This document shows, one piece after another, positions 8,747 through 16,644 of a stretch of 40,684 nt of DNA. Positions within the stretch are counted from its first letter, which is position 1. The number at the start of each line of letters is the position of its first letter. Position numbers and translations under genes: made by a program. Origin of the DNA: Allosalinactinospora lopnorensis (GTDB taxonomy: Bacteria > Actinomycetota > Actinomycetes > Streptosporangiales > Streptosporangiaceae); contig NZ_LAJC01000056.1 of assembly GCF_000981225.1 (NCBI RefSeq), forward strand, positions 1 through 40,684. The letters run 5' to 3'. The notes under the pieces are model-generated. The model made no database searches, was not told where the DNA came from, and saw only the letters and a program-made list of their open reading frames with translations.

Positions 8747-9229
8747 TCAGTCGGTGAGGACTTCGTCGAGAAGCGCTTCGGCCTTGTCTTCATTCGTCTT
8801 CTCGGCAAGGGCGAGTTCACTCACCAGTATCTGCCGGGCCTTGGCGAGCATCCGCTTCTCTCCGGCGGAAAGGCCGCGTTCCTTATCGCGCCGCCAGAGG
8901 TCGCGGACGACCTCCGCCACCTTGTTGACGTCCCCGGACGCGAGCTTCTCCAGGTTCGCCTTGTAGCGCCGGGACCAGTTGGTGGGCTCTTCCGTGTGCG
9001 GTGCGCGCAGCACCTCGAAGACCCGGTCCAGTCCGTCTTGGCCCACCACGTCACGAACCCCGACATCTTGGGCGTTCTCGGCAGGCACACGTACCGTAAG
9101 ATCACCCTTGTCGACCTTCAGAACGAGATAGGTCCTATCCTCGCCCTTAATGGTGCGAGTCTCAATCGCCTCAATACGAGCAGCCCCATGATGGGGGTAG
9201 ACAACGGTGTCGCCGACCTTGAAAGTCAT
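8747..9229 (-). CDS. carD: CarD-family transcriptional regulator
   Basis: A 160-residue CarD protein. CarD binds RNA polymerase beta through its N-terminal Tudor-like RID domain and the upstream edge of the -10 element through its C-terminal helical domain, stabilising open complexes at ribosomal RNA and other promoters. The start [20 protein letters not shown] is characteristic, and the conserved tryptophan is in [15 protein letters not shown]. The C-terminal helices follow, with [16 protein letters not shown]. It is essential in mycobacteria. It is first in a probable operon with ispF. A -10-like TACCCT lies at 9257-9262 on the minus strand and a GGAAGGGG ribosome site lies about 12 nt before the ATG. 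Confidence 0.95.
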   Translation of the reverse strand: MTFKVGDTVVYPHHGAARIEAIETRTIKGEDRTYLVLKVDKGDLTVRVPAENAQDVGVRDVVGQDGLDRVFEVLRAPHTEEPTNWSRRYKANLEKLASGDVNKVAEVVRDLWRRDKERGLSAGEKRMLAKARQILVSELALAEKTNEDKAEALLDEVLTD

Positions 9230-9553
9230 GTGACAAGTACCCCTTCCGCTACCACAAGGGTACCACGAATCCGTGACTCAACGTACCTATTCGGTTTGCG
9301 AACGCGCAGGTCAGCGCCACAATTTAGGTCTTGACAAATGGTACTCGAGGTGCTCTCGACCGCACTCCCTCCGGACGGCGCTCCGTCGTCGCGGACCCCG
9401 GGAGGGCCGGACGCCCCACGCCTGCGAGAGGAAAACAAAGGGCGCCCTCGGCCCTACCGCTCCGCCACGCGTCCTCCGCGGGCCGCAGCCCGCGGGATGT
9501 GATGTTCCCCATGATACCGGAGGCGGTCGCCGGGGAGCATGGGCCTCGGCTGA
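9230..9553. other. carD promoter region and phoU 3' flank
   Basis: This 324-bp stretch holds no gene. Its left part is unusually AT-richer than its surroundings (9260-9350) and carries the carD promoter, with -10 candidate TACCCT at 9257-9262 on the minus strand. A perfect 8-bp hairpin, CCGCGGGC-CGCA-GCCCGCGG at 9476-9495, lies about 60 bp downstream of the phoU stop and may end that transcript. Confidence 0.45.
9476..9495 (-). terminator. Hairpin downstream of phoU
   Basis: A perfect 8-bp GC stem with a CGCA tetraloop lies 60 bp past the phoU stop codon. It lacks a U-run, which is common for actinobacterial terminators. Confidence 0.45.
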
Positions 9554-10216
9554 CTAGGCCTCCAGCTCGCGGTCGCTCACCTTCTCCCCCGTCACCATGT
9601 AGACGAGGTTGTCCGCCACGTGCACGGCGTGGTCGCCGAAGCGCTCGTAGAACCGGCCGGCGAGGGTGACGTCCATGGTCGCCTCCACGCCGTGCTTCCA
9701 GTTGGGGTCGAGGATCCGCTTGAGCAGCTTGCGGCGCAGCTTGTCCATGCGGTCGTCATCGGCGTCCAGCTCTCTCGCGGTCTCGGCGTCGCGGGCGTTG
9801 ACGACCTCTCCGGCCTTGATGACCAGAAGCTCGGCCTGATGCCCCATCTCCAGCACGATGGAGCGCAGTTCCGCCGGGATGGCGGATTCGGGGTTCCGGC
9901 GGCGCGCGATCTTGGCGATGTGCACCGCATGGTCCCCCATGCGTTCCAGGTCTCCCGCCATATGCAGCGAGGTGATGATCGTGCGCAGGTCCTTGGCCAC
10001 AGGCTGCTGGCGGGCCATCAGCTCGAACGCGCTGCGTTCGATCTCGTCGTTGAGCTTGTTGAGTTCGTCGTCCCCGGAGATCACCTCCTGGGCGGCGTTG
10101 AGATCGGCGTCGAGCAGCGCGGTCGTGGCGCGTGCAATGGCGTGCCTGGCCAGCCTCGTCATCTCGACAAGGCGTTCGCTGAGGGCGTCGAGCCCCTCAT
10201 GGTAGGTGTCGCGCAT
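9554..10216 (-). CDS. phoU: Phosphate-signalling regulator PhoU
   Basis: A 220-residue PhoU, the two-domain three-helix-bundle protein that links the Pst phosphate transporter to the phosphate sensor kinase and keeps the Pho response off when phosphate is ample. The two PhoU repeats show the E/D-x-E/D-R-x-GDHAVHI-type metal motif: LERMGDHAVHIAKIA in the first and YERFGDHAVHVADNLV in the second. It diverges from the sensor kinase gene at 10340; this phoU/senX3-regX3 layout is usual in actinobacteria. No pst genes are in the window. Confidence 0.95.
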   Translation of the reverse strand: MRDTYHEGLDALSERLVEMTRLARHAIARATTALLDADLNAAQEVISGDDELNKLNDEIERSAFELMARQQPVAKDLRTIITSLHMAGDLERMGDHAVHIAKIARRRNPESAIPAELRSIVLEMGHQAELLVIKAGEVVNARDAETARELDADDDRMDKLRRKLLKRILDPNWKHGVEATMDVTLAGRFYERFGDHAVHVADNLVYMVTGEKVSDRELEA

Positions 10217-10327
10217 AGTTCACATCGTTCCAGTTCGCGGCTGAATCGTTTCGTAAGGGACAGTGAATATTGCGGGAAGCTCGGTTCCAACATAAGGCCA
10301 GAGGGGTACGGCAGAGCTCGTCCCGCT

Positions 10328-10333
10328 TACGAT
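10328..10333 (+). promoter_or_regulatory. -10 box of the sensor kinase gene
   Basis: TACGAT ends 6 nt before the GTG at 10340, consistent with a leaderless message. No clear -35 is seen. Confidence 0.4.
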
Positions 10334-10339
10334 CGAACT

Positions 10340-11518
10340 GTGCAAGGGGAGCTGCTCGCCACCATCGCGGGGCTCGTCGGACTCATGACGGGCGTCGCCG
10401 CGGGGCTGGCGTTTCGAATCAGCGAGAGAGGTCGTAGCCATACCCCTGAACCGTCCGGGCAGTCCGAGCTGCCCTCAGGGATCGCCGAGGTCCTCGCGGC
10501 GCTCCCGTCGTCGGCCGTGGTGCTCGACTCCGCCGACCGGGTCCTCCGGGCCAGCTCCGCCGCCCGCGCCTACGGGATCGTACGGGGTTCGGAACTCGTC
10601 ATCGGCGACCTGCTGGCACTGGCCCGCCAGGTGCGCCGCGACGGCGTGATACGCGAGACCGAGATCGAAGTGGCCGTTCGCAAGTTCGGGCCCGACGCCA
10701 CCTCCTTCGCCGTACGGGTGGCCCCCCTGGGGGGCACCGGCCTGGTCCTGGTGCTCGCCGAGGACCAGACCGAACGCCGCCGCGTCGAAGCGGTGCGCCG
10801 GGACTTCGTCGCCAACATCAGCCACGAGCTCAAGACACCGGTGGGAGCCCTCTCGCTGCTCGCCGAGACCGTGGCCGACGCCAGCGACGACCCTGACGCC
10901 GTGCTCCGCTTCACCGGCCGCATGCAGCAGGAGACGTCCCGGCTGACCAGCGTCATCCAGGACCTGATCACGTTGTCGCGGATCCAGGGCGCCGAACCCA
11001 TGGCCGAACCCGACAAGGTCCAGGTCGAGACCCTGGTCGAGGAGGCGCTCGACGCGGTGCGTATGGCCGCCGACTCCAAGGAGATCGAGCTGCTCTCCAG
11101 GGGAACCGAGGACATCGTCGTCCTCGGGGACGAGGGGCTGCTCGTCACCGCTCTGCGCAACCTTGTGGCCAACGCGGTGTCCTACAGCCCCGAACGCACC
11201 CGGGTGTCGGTGCTGACCGAGGTCACCGAGAAGTCCGTGGAGATCAGCATCGCCGACCAAGGAATCGGCATCCCGGCGCAGGACCTGGAACGAATCTTCG
11301 AGCGCTTCTACCGTGTGGATGCGGCTCGAAGCCGGGCGACCGGTGGCACCGGCCTCGGCCTGGCGATCGTCAAGCACATCATGACCCACCATCGTGGAGA
11401 AGTGACCGTGTGGAGCAAGGAGGGCTCGGGGTCGACGTTCACGTTGCGTCTGCCCCGGCCGGAGACCCGGGAGCGAACGCACTCCCAGGAGAACACCAAT
11501 CGGGAGGCACCACAGTGA
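10340..11518 (+). CDS. senX3: Sensor histidine kinase, SenX3/PhoR-like
   Basis: A 392-residue membrane sensor kinase, by sequence and context the phosphate-sensing SenX3/PhoR type. It has one N-terminal transmembrane segment (LLATIAGLVGLMTGVAAGLA), a PAS-like region (about residues 45-150), a dimerisation/phosphoacceptor domain with His162 in FVANISHELKTPVGAL, and an HATPase domain with N box LRNLVANAVSYSP, G1 DQGIGIP, F box FERFYRVD and G2 GGTGLGLAIVKHI. The open frame runs back to 9620 through phoU, but the GTG at 10340 gives the standard N-terminus. Its TGA overlaps the GTG of the response regulator by 4 nt, so translation is coupled. Confidence 0.92.
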   Translation: MQGELLATIAGLVGLMTGVAAGLAFRISERGRSHTPEPSGQSELPSGIAEVLAALPSSAVVLDSADRVLRASSAARAYGIVRGSELVIGDLLALARQVRRDGVIRETEIEVAVRKFGPDATSFAVRVAPLGGTGLVLVLAEDQTERRRVEAVRRDFVANISHELKTPVGALSLLAETVADASDDPDAVLRFTGRMQQETSRLTSVIQDLITLSRIQGAEPMAEPDKVQVETLVEEALDAVRMAADSKEIELLSRGTEDIVVLGDEGLLVTALRNLVANAVSYSPERTRVSVLTEVTEKSVEISIADQGIGIPAQDLERIFERFYRVDAARSRATGGTGLGLAIVKHIMTHHRGEVTVWSKEGSGSTFTLRLPRPETRERTHSQENTNREAPQ

Positions 11519-12213
11519 CGCGTGTACTCGTCGTTGAGGACGAGGAATCCTACAGCGATGCCCTGTCGTACATGCTGCGCAAGGAAGGTTTCGAGGTCGC
11601 GGTGGCGACCACCGGGACGGCGGCGTTGGAGACGTTCGACCGCACCGGGGCCGACCTGGTGCTGCTGGACCTGATGCTGCCCGGCCTGCCCGGAACCGAG
11701 GTGTGCCGGACGCTGCGGCAGAAGTCCAACGTCCCGGTCATCATGCTGACCGCCAAGGACAGCGAGATCGACAAGGTCGTCGGCTTGGAACTGGGGGCCG
11801 ACGATTACGTGACCAAGCCGTTCTCCTCCCGGGAGCTGGTGGCGCGCATCCGCGCGGTGCTGCGCCGCCGCGGCGAGGACGAGGCGCTCCTCCCCACGGC
11901 GCTCGAAGCCGGTCCGGTCCGGATGGACGTGGAGCGGCACGTGGTCACGGTGCGCGGCGAGAACATCCAGCTTCCCCTCAAGGAGTTCGAACTGCTGGAG
12001 GTGCTCCTGCGCAACGCCGGCCGGGTCCTCACCCGGATGCAGCTCATCGACCGGGTGTGGGGGGCCGACTACGTGGGTGACACCAAGACCCTCGACGTAC
12101 ACGTCAAGCGGCTGCGCGCGAAGATCGAGGCCGATCCGGGCAATCCCGAGTTCATCGTCACGGTGCGCGGCCTGGGCTACAAGTTCGAACCGGTCGTCGC
12201 CACGGCGGAGTAG
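11515..12213 (+). CDS. regX3: Response regulator, RegX3/PhoP-like (OmpR family)
   Basis: A 232-residue OmpR-family response regulator paired with the upstream kinase. The receiver domain has the acidic pair in VEDEE, the phosphoacceptor Asp52 in LVLLDLMLPG, Thr79 in IMLTAKD and Lys101 in YVTKPFSS. The winged-helix DNA-binding domain ends with KTLDVHVKRLRAKIE and VRGLGYKFE. It would activate phosphate-starvation genes by analogy with PhoP/RegX3. The GTG at 11515 overlaps the kinase stop (GTGA) and is preceded by CGGGAGG 8 nt upstream. It converges with dtd, leaving only 19 bp. Confidence 0.93.
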   Translation: MTRVLVVEDEESYSDALSYMLRKEGFEVAVATTGTAALETFDRTGADLVLLDLMLPGLPGTEVCRTLRQKSNVPVIMLTAKDSEIDKVVGLELGADDYVTKPFSSRELVARIRAVLRRRGEDEALLPTALEAGPVRMDVERHVVTVRGENIQLPLKEFELLEVLLRNAGRVLTRMQLIDRVWGADYVGDTKTLDVHVKRLRAKIEADPGNPEFIVTVRGLGYKFEPVVATAE

Positions 12214-12232
12214 CGGGGACGGCCTCCGGCCA

Positions 12233-12658
12233 TCATACGTCGAGGACCACCGTGAACGGTCCCTCGTTGGTGAGGGACACCGACATCACGGCGCCGAAGG
12301 CACCGGTCTCAACGTGCGCGCCCAGCTCGCGCAGCTCCTTGACGACAGCGTCCACCAGGGGCTCGGCAACGGGACCGGGAGCCGCTGCCTGCCATGTGGG
12401 TCGGCGGCCCTTGCGGGCATCGCCGTACAGGGTGAACTGGCTGACCACGAGCAGCGGAGCCCCTATGTCGGAGCAGGACTTCTCCTCGTCGAGGATCCGC
12501 AGCTTCCACATCTTGGCGGCCAGCCGCCGCGCTTCGGCCTCGGTGTCTGTGTGCGTGGCTCCGACCAGCGCCATCAGCCCCGGCCCGGTGATCTCGCCGA
12601 CGATCTCGCCCTCGACGGTCACCGAGGCGTGGCTGACTCGCTGTACGACCGCTCTCAT
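12233..12658 (-). CDS. dtd: D-aminoacyl-tRNA deacylase
   Basis: A 141-residue Dtd, which hydrolyses D-aminoacyl-tRNAs (and glycyl-tRNA-Ala) to protect translation. The N-terminal [15 protein letters not shown], the active-site SQFTLYGD with its catalytic-surface threonine, and the C-terminal [11 protein letters not shown] (the usual motif is NxGPVT, with the cross-subunit Gly-cisPro) are all present. The ATG at 12658 has GAGGG about 4-8 nt upstream. It lies 11 bp downstream of the DUF2207 gene on the same strand and is probably cotranscribed. Confidence 0.95.
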   Translation of the reverse strand: MRAVVQRVSHASVTVEGEIVGEITGPGLMALVGATHTDTEAEARRLAAKMWKLRILDEEKSCSDIGAPLLVVSQFTLYGDARKGRRPTWQAAAPGPVAEPLVDAVVKELRELGAHVETGAFGAVMSVSLTNEGPFTVVLDV

Positions 12659-12669
12659 CGATCCCTCTA

Positions 12670-14460
12670 CTACCTGATCGTCCGGAACTGGCGGGTGTTT
12701 GAGATGACTCCCGTCAGCGTCAGGGTGAACATTCGGATGGAGTCGGCGAAATCCTGGAGCCGCCATTCCTCGGGTCCCTTGTACCAGGGAAGCCCGTTCT
12801 CGCCGAGCTCGTCCTCACCCGCTGCGGCCAGGATCTTCGCCCACCGGTCCACGTTGTCGAAGATGATCGCGTAGGGCAGGTACCGGGAGAAGACCCGGAC
12901 ACGATGCTCCTCGGGCACCTGCTCCGCCCTGGCGCTCATCAGATAGGCCCGGAAGCCCAGGGTGTGCGCGAAGGCCGAACTGCCCTGGCTGGTCTTCGCG
13001 GGCATGTACTGCCCGCCGACCGTCACGGCCGCACCGGCGATGATCACGGCCAGGCCGACGAAGGCGGTCTGGGTGAAGACCGCCAGCAGCACGGTGAGGA
13101 GCACCCCCATGGCCGTGAGCACGATGCCCTTTGTGGCCCACTGGGTGCGCACCAGGTTCGGCCGACGGGCGAACCACTTGAGCCGCACCATGTCGCGGTA
13201 GAGCTCGTCGCGTACAGCGGCCAGCCGGGCCGGGAACCGGTCGTTGCCCAGTTCCGACAGCGTGACCCGCTCGCGGTGGCGGAACAGGGCGTCGAGCAGC
13301 AGCCGCTCGTACGGGAGCAACGAGTCCTCCAGCGGCACCGGGAGCTTCTCCATCTGCCAGTCGACCGCGGTGAAATGCTCGTGCGGCAGTTCCCGGATCG
13401 TGAGGTAGCCGCGTACGGCGAGGTCGACAACGGTGGCGGTGATGTCCACGACGTCGGCCTGCTCATCGATCAGGGTGCCGATCTGGCCCGGATGGACGTC
13501 GTCGGGCGGGGTGAAACGGATGCCGTTACCGCCCGATGCCAGCGGGACACTGTCGCCCACGCTCGCCTCGGAGCGCACCGCCCGTTCATCGCGTCCGTGG
13601 ACGCGGATCAGCACGACGAGCCCGCCGACCAGTACCACCAGCAGCAGCCCGAAGACGCTCGCGGTCGCGGGCGTGATCGCGAACGCCGATGTCAGTGACC
13701 ACTTCCGGTCAAGGATCGGGTCGCCGGGCGCGGTGCCGGCGGGATAGGAGACGACCACGCCAAGGCTCTCGCCCGGGGTCATGTCCGCCTGCATGAACCG
13801 GGCCACGAGCGCCTCGTGTCCGCCCATGTCGGAGGCGGTGCAGTACATGGAGCTGCGCGGCTCTCCCGCGGTGCAGGAGATGGCGATCGGCGGTGACGCC
13901 GCCTCGACCACGACGGTCGTGCCGGCGACGGGTGCGCTGTAACCGCCGACGGCCGTCCAGCCCAGTTCGATTCCCTGGCCGACGCTCTCGGTGCCCCCGC
14001 GGACCTCGTAGCGCAGCACGACCTTGTCCAGCCCTGCCGTGTCCATGGTCACGTCGACGCCGGCGTCCCGCTCGGCGGAGTCCGCCGGCACGGACCCGCC
14101 GTCGGCGTCCTCAGCGGTCACGGAACCGAGTTCGTAGAGCCGGTCGTAATCGTTGTCGTAGGGCTCTCGGGTCACGAACGTGCGGGTGAACTCCTCCGGC
14201 GCGGCGCCGTTGAAGGAGATGGCCTCCTCACCGTGCAGCACTCCCGCTTCGTCGAGGCGCAGCGTGACCTCGTTGCTGATCGCCCCGTCGTCGGCCGCCC
14301 GCGGCAGGGGTACCGGGTCATTCGCCGGAGAGGCCGCGTCCCGCTGGGCCGCCGAATCGATCGACGGCCCGGGCGCCGAGGCCGCTGCCGGAACGGCGGT
14401 GCCGAGAACAAGGACGGTCGCGGCTATGGCAGCCGGACGCGCGAGACCAACCCATCCCAT
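12670..14460 (-). CDS. DUF2207-domain membrane protein
   Basis: A 596-residue membrane protein of the DUF2207 family, function unknown. An N-terminal signal segment (residues ~8-28, ending AAASA) precedes a ~210-residue extracytoplasmic beta-rich domain containing paired cysteines (ISCTAGE and MYCTASD). A transmembrane helix (about 263-285, [20 protein letters not shown]) leads to a cytoplasmic region that contains a winged-helix-like stretch ([12 protein letters not shown]) and a second hydrophobic pair at ~425-470. The C-terminal segment [18 protein letters not shown] is typical of the family. It is divergent from the zinc peptidases at 14633, with a 172-bp intergenic region. The ATG at 14460 is chosen for the clean signal sequence. 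Confidence 0.82.
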   Translation of the reverse strand: MGWVGLARPAAIAATVLVLGTAVPAAASAPGPSIDSAAQRDAASPANDPVPLPRAADDGAISNEVTLRLDEAGVLHGEEAISFNGAAPEEFTRTFVTREPYDNDYDRLYELGSVTAEDADGGSVPADSAERDAGVDVTMDTAGLDKVVLRYEVRGGTESVGQGIELGWTAVGGYSAPVAGTTVVVEAASPPIAISCTAGEPRSSMYCTASDMGGHEALVARFMQADMTPGESLGVVVSYPAGTAPGDPILDRKWSLTSAFAITPATASVFGLLLVVLVGGLVVLIRVHGRDERAVRSEASVGDSVPLASGGNGIRFTPPDDVHPGQIGTLIDEQADVVDITATVVDLAVRGYLTIRELPHEHFTAVDWQMEKLPVPLEDSLLPYERLLLDALFRHRERVTLSELGNDRFPARLAAVRDELYRDMVRLKWFARRPNLVRTQWATKGIVLTAMGVLLTVLLAVFTQTAFVGLAVIIAGAAVTVGGQYMPAKTSQGSSAFAHTLGFRAYLMSARAEQVPEEHRVRVFSRYLPYAIIFDNVDRWAKILAAAGEDELGENGLPWYKGPEEWRLQDFADSIRMFTLTLTGVISNTRQFRTIR

Positions 14461-14632
14461 GGCGTGAGAGCTTATCGGCTCGCCTCCCGCGGCCGACGTC
14501 GGCCAATCAGGTTACGGATCAGCCACCGGGACCGGTGGTTGTCTCTCACGAAGGTCATAATCGAAAGGTTGGGCCAGAACAGCAGGGGTCGGTGCTGTTC
14601 ACCATCAGCGGGCGGGGAGGTGAAACGGCCTC

Positions 14633-15610
14633 ATGGCCGAATCGGATTGTGGCGTCACAGGCACAATCGGACGGACACGTACGGGGGGTGCATACGCGCT
14701 TCCCGCGTACGCGCACCGACCTCGGCAGCGGCTCGGCACCGGTGTAGTCGTCGTTCTCCTCACCGGCCTGGCCGCCGTCGGTCTGGCCGGTTTCCTGAGC
14801 TTCTCCGCCCTGTTCGACCGCAGTGAAGCGACGACGCACCCCGTCGCCGACGATCCCCCGGGCGGGGCCGCCGAGACGGAGCGCCCGCCTGAGGAAGGGG
14901 CGGGCGCCGAGATCCTCACCGCGAACCCGGTCTACGACGGCGGCGAACTGCCCGCCGCCTCCTGCGATGCGCCGGAACTCGACCACCGTGACGACGTCTC
15001 GATGGAGGAGTTCCTGCACGAGACCACCGACTGCCTCGACGACGCCTGGGGGGAGTACTTCGAAACCGCGGACCTGCCGTTCGAGGAACCCAACCGCATC
15101 TACTGGTACACATCGGGCCAGAGCCCGTGCGGCAACTACCCGGCCAGAGGCGTCGCCGCGTTCTACTGCAAGGCCAACGAGGGGCTCTACCTCGGGCTCG
15201 ACGACATCGTGCAGAACTCAGGCGACAGTGAGTACCCGGAGGCCTACGCTTTCCTGCTCAGCCACGAGTACGGGCACCACGTGCAGGGAGAGGCCGGAAT
15301 CCTCGGCTACCTCCACAGCATCCGGGGGGACGAGCACCGCAGCGACCGCGACGCCCTGACACGGCGCAGTGAGCTGCAGGCGAACTGCCTCAGCGGGAAC
15401 TTCCTGGGCTCGGTCGCGGACAGCTACCCCATCGGTTCCGAAGAGCGGGCGAATATCCTCGAAGACGCCGAACGCCGGGGTGACTACGATCCTGGTGGGA
15501 GGACGCACGGCTCACCCGAGAACGGATCGATGTGGACGGCCCACGGCATGGATCGGCGGAACCCGGCGGCGTGCAACACGTGGATCGCCCGGGAGGACCT
15601 GGTCGAGTGA
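14633..15610 (+). CDS. Membrane-anchored neutral zinc metallopeptidase (paralogue 1)
   Basis: A 325-residue protein of the YpfJ/KPN_00277-like zinc metallopeptidase group. One membrane anchor lies at about residues 35-60 (TGVVVVLLTGLAAVGLAGFL), followed by an acidic linker and an extracytoplasmic peptidase domain. The zinc motif HExxH is seen as SHEYGHHVQGEAG near residue 220, and ELQANCLSGNFLG supplies the conserved downstream glutamate region. Four to six cysteines may form disulfides. The C-terminus has HGSPENGSMWTAHGMD. Its stop overlaps the start of a homologous second peptidase by 4 nt. A GGGGAGG lies about 12 nt before the ATG at 14633. The substrate is unknown. Confidence 0.85.
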   Translation: MAESDCGVTGTIGRTRTGGAYALPAYAHRPRQRLGTGVVVVLLTGLAAVGLAGFLSFSALFDRSEATTHPVADDPPGGAAETERPPEEGAGAEILTANPVYDGGELPAASCDAPELDHRDDVSMEEFLHETTDCLDDAWGEYFETADLPFEEPNRIYWYTSGQSPCGNYPARGVAAFYCKANEGLYLGLDDIVQNSGDSEYPEAYAFLLSHEYGHHVQGEAGILGYLHSIRGDEHRSDRDALTRRSELQANCLSGNFLGSVADSYPIGSEERANILEDAERRGDYDPGGRTHGSPENGSMWTAHGMDRRNPAACNTWIAREDLVE

Positions 15611-16578
15611 TCCGGGATACCTGGCGGCTTCGCGGGCGGCGCGTTGCCGGAAGCCGGAAGGCACTGTACGCGGGCCTGTCCGCGCTGGTGTTCGCGCTGG
15701 CCGCTCTGGGCTGGAACGCGGCGACCGGTACCGCGCCGGAGCACGGACCGGCGCCGGGCGCCGCAGGGCCCTCCGCGCCGCCCGGCGACTCCCGCCAGGA
15801 CGGCACCCACGACCTCGCCCGTCCCCCACTGGCCGGCGGTGACATTCAGCGCCCCACTGGCGAGTCCGCCCTGGTGGCGAACCCGTTGTACGGCACCGGA
15901 CGTCTTTCCCCGCTGCCCTGTCCCGCACCGGACCTCGACGTCGGCGACAGCGACTCGGTCGAGGGGTTCCTGGACACGATGACCGACTGCCTCGACGAGG
16001 CGTGGGAGAGGCAGTTCCGGGCGGCCGGGGTCCCCTACGAGCCGCCCCGGCGCGTCTTCTGGGACGAGCCGGGGAGCAGTCCCTGCCGCGATTACCCTTC
16101 GGACGCCGGGGCGTTCTACTGCCGGGCGAACAAGAGCGTGTACATCGGGACCGAGGACGTCGTGGACAAGTGGAACGGCGCCGAGGACAGCGTCGTCTAC
16201 GCTTCGTTGCTCGCCCACGAGTACGGGCACCACGTCCAGGGCGAGTCGGGACTCTTGGAGCACTACCACGAGCAGCGCCGGCTGCAGGAGTCCAGGATCG
16301 AACAGAACGCCTGGACCCGGAAGGCGGAGCTGCAGGCCAACTGCTTCGCGGGGGTGTTCCTCGGCGCGGTCGAGGTGACCTACCCCGTCAGCGGCGACGA
16401 CCGCGAGACCGTGCTCGACGACGCGTCCTCCACCGCCGACCGCGAGGACAGCACCGCCGAGGAGCGCACCCACGGATCCGCCGAGAACAGCGTGTACTGG
16501 CTGGAGCGCGGGATGGAGGAGCAGTCCCCGGGATCCTGCAACACCTGGGACCTCGCAGAGGACGACCTCGTACAGTAA
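15607..16578 (+). CDS. Membrane-anchored neutral zinc metallopeptidase (paralogue 2)
   Basis: A 323-residue paralogue of the upstream gene, same architecture: an N-terminal membrane anchor (KALYAGLSALVFALAALGW), a low-complexity linker, then the peptidase domain with AHEYGHHVQGESG, ELQANCFAGVFLG and HGSAENSVYWLERGM. Shared flanking motifs (YPARG/YPSDAG, FYC, GH) show a tandem duplication that has diverged considerably. The GTG at 15607 overlaps the previous stop (GTGA), so the two are translated together; the open frame that runs back to 15532 is not needed. The linker carries proline and glycine runs. Both enzymes likely act outside the cell membrane. Confidence 0.85.
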   Translation: MIRDTWRLRGRRVAGSRKALYAGLSALVFALAALGWNAATGTAPEHGPAPGAAGPSAPPGDSRQDGTHDLARPPLAGGDIQRPTGESALVANPLYGTGRLSPLPCPAPDLDVGDSDSVEGFLDTMTDCLDEAWERQFRAAGVPYEPPRRVFWDEPGSSPCRDYPSDAGAFYCRANKSVYIGTEDVVDKWNGAEDSVVYASLLAHEYGHHVQGESGLLEHYHEQRRLQESRIEQNAWTRKAELQANCFAGVFLGAVEVTYPVSGDDRETVLDDASSTADREDSTAEERTHGSAENSVYWLERGMEEQSPGSCNTWDLAEDDLVQ

Positions 16579-16600
16579 ATCCGCGGTCAAATCCGTTGCG

Positions 16601-16628
16601 GCGCGGGGAGTGTAGCTCTCCCCCGCGC
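16601..16628 (+). terminator. Terminator hairpin after the peptidase pair
   Basis: GCGCGGGGAG and CTC-(T)-CCCCCGCGC form a long GC stem with one bulge about 22 bp past the stop codon at 16578. There is no clear U-run. It lies 17 bp before the next start codon. Confidence 0.5.
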
Positions 16629-16644
16629 GGGAAGATCCTGCCGC

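Noticed and set aside
9330-9335. TTGACA on the plus strand as a -35 box
   Set aside because: No -10 follows at 16-19 nt and no plus-strand gene begins nearby.
10218-10268. PHO-box-like repeats (GTTCAC, GTTCCA, GTTCGC, and ATTCA half-sites 22 bp apart on the minus strand) between phoU and the sensor kinase gene
   Set aside because: The expected 11-bp spacing of conserved GTTCACC-type units is not met and the middle unit does not match, so I do not call a PHO box.
9620-10339. Open frame that would extend the sensor kinase back through phoU
   Set aside because: It is the antisense shadow of phoU; the kinase family N-terminus begins at the GTG at 10340.
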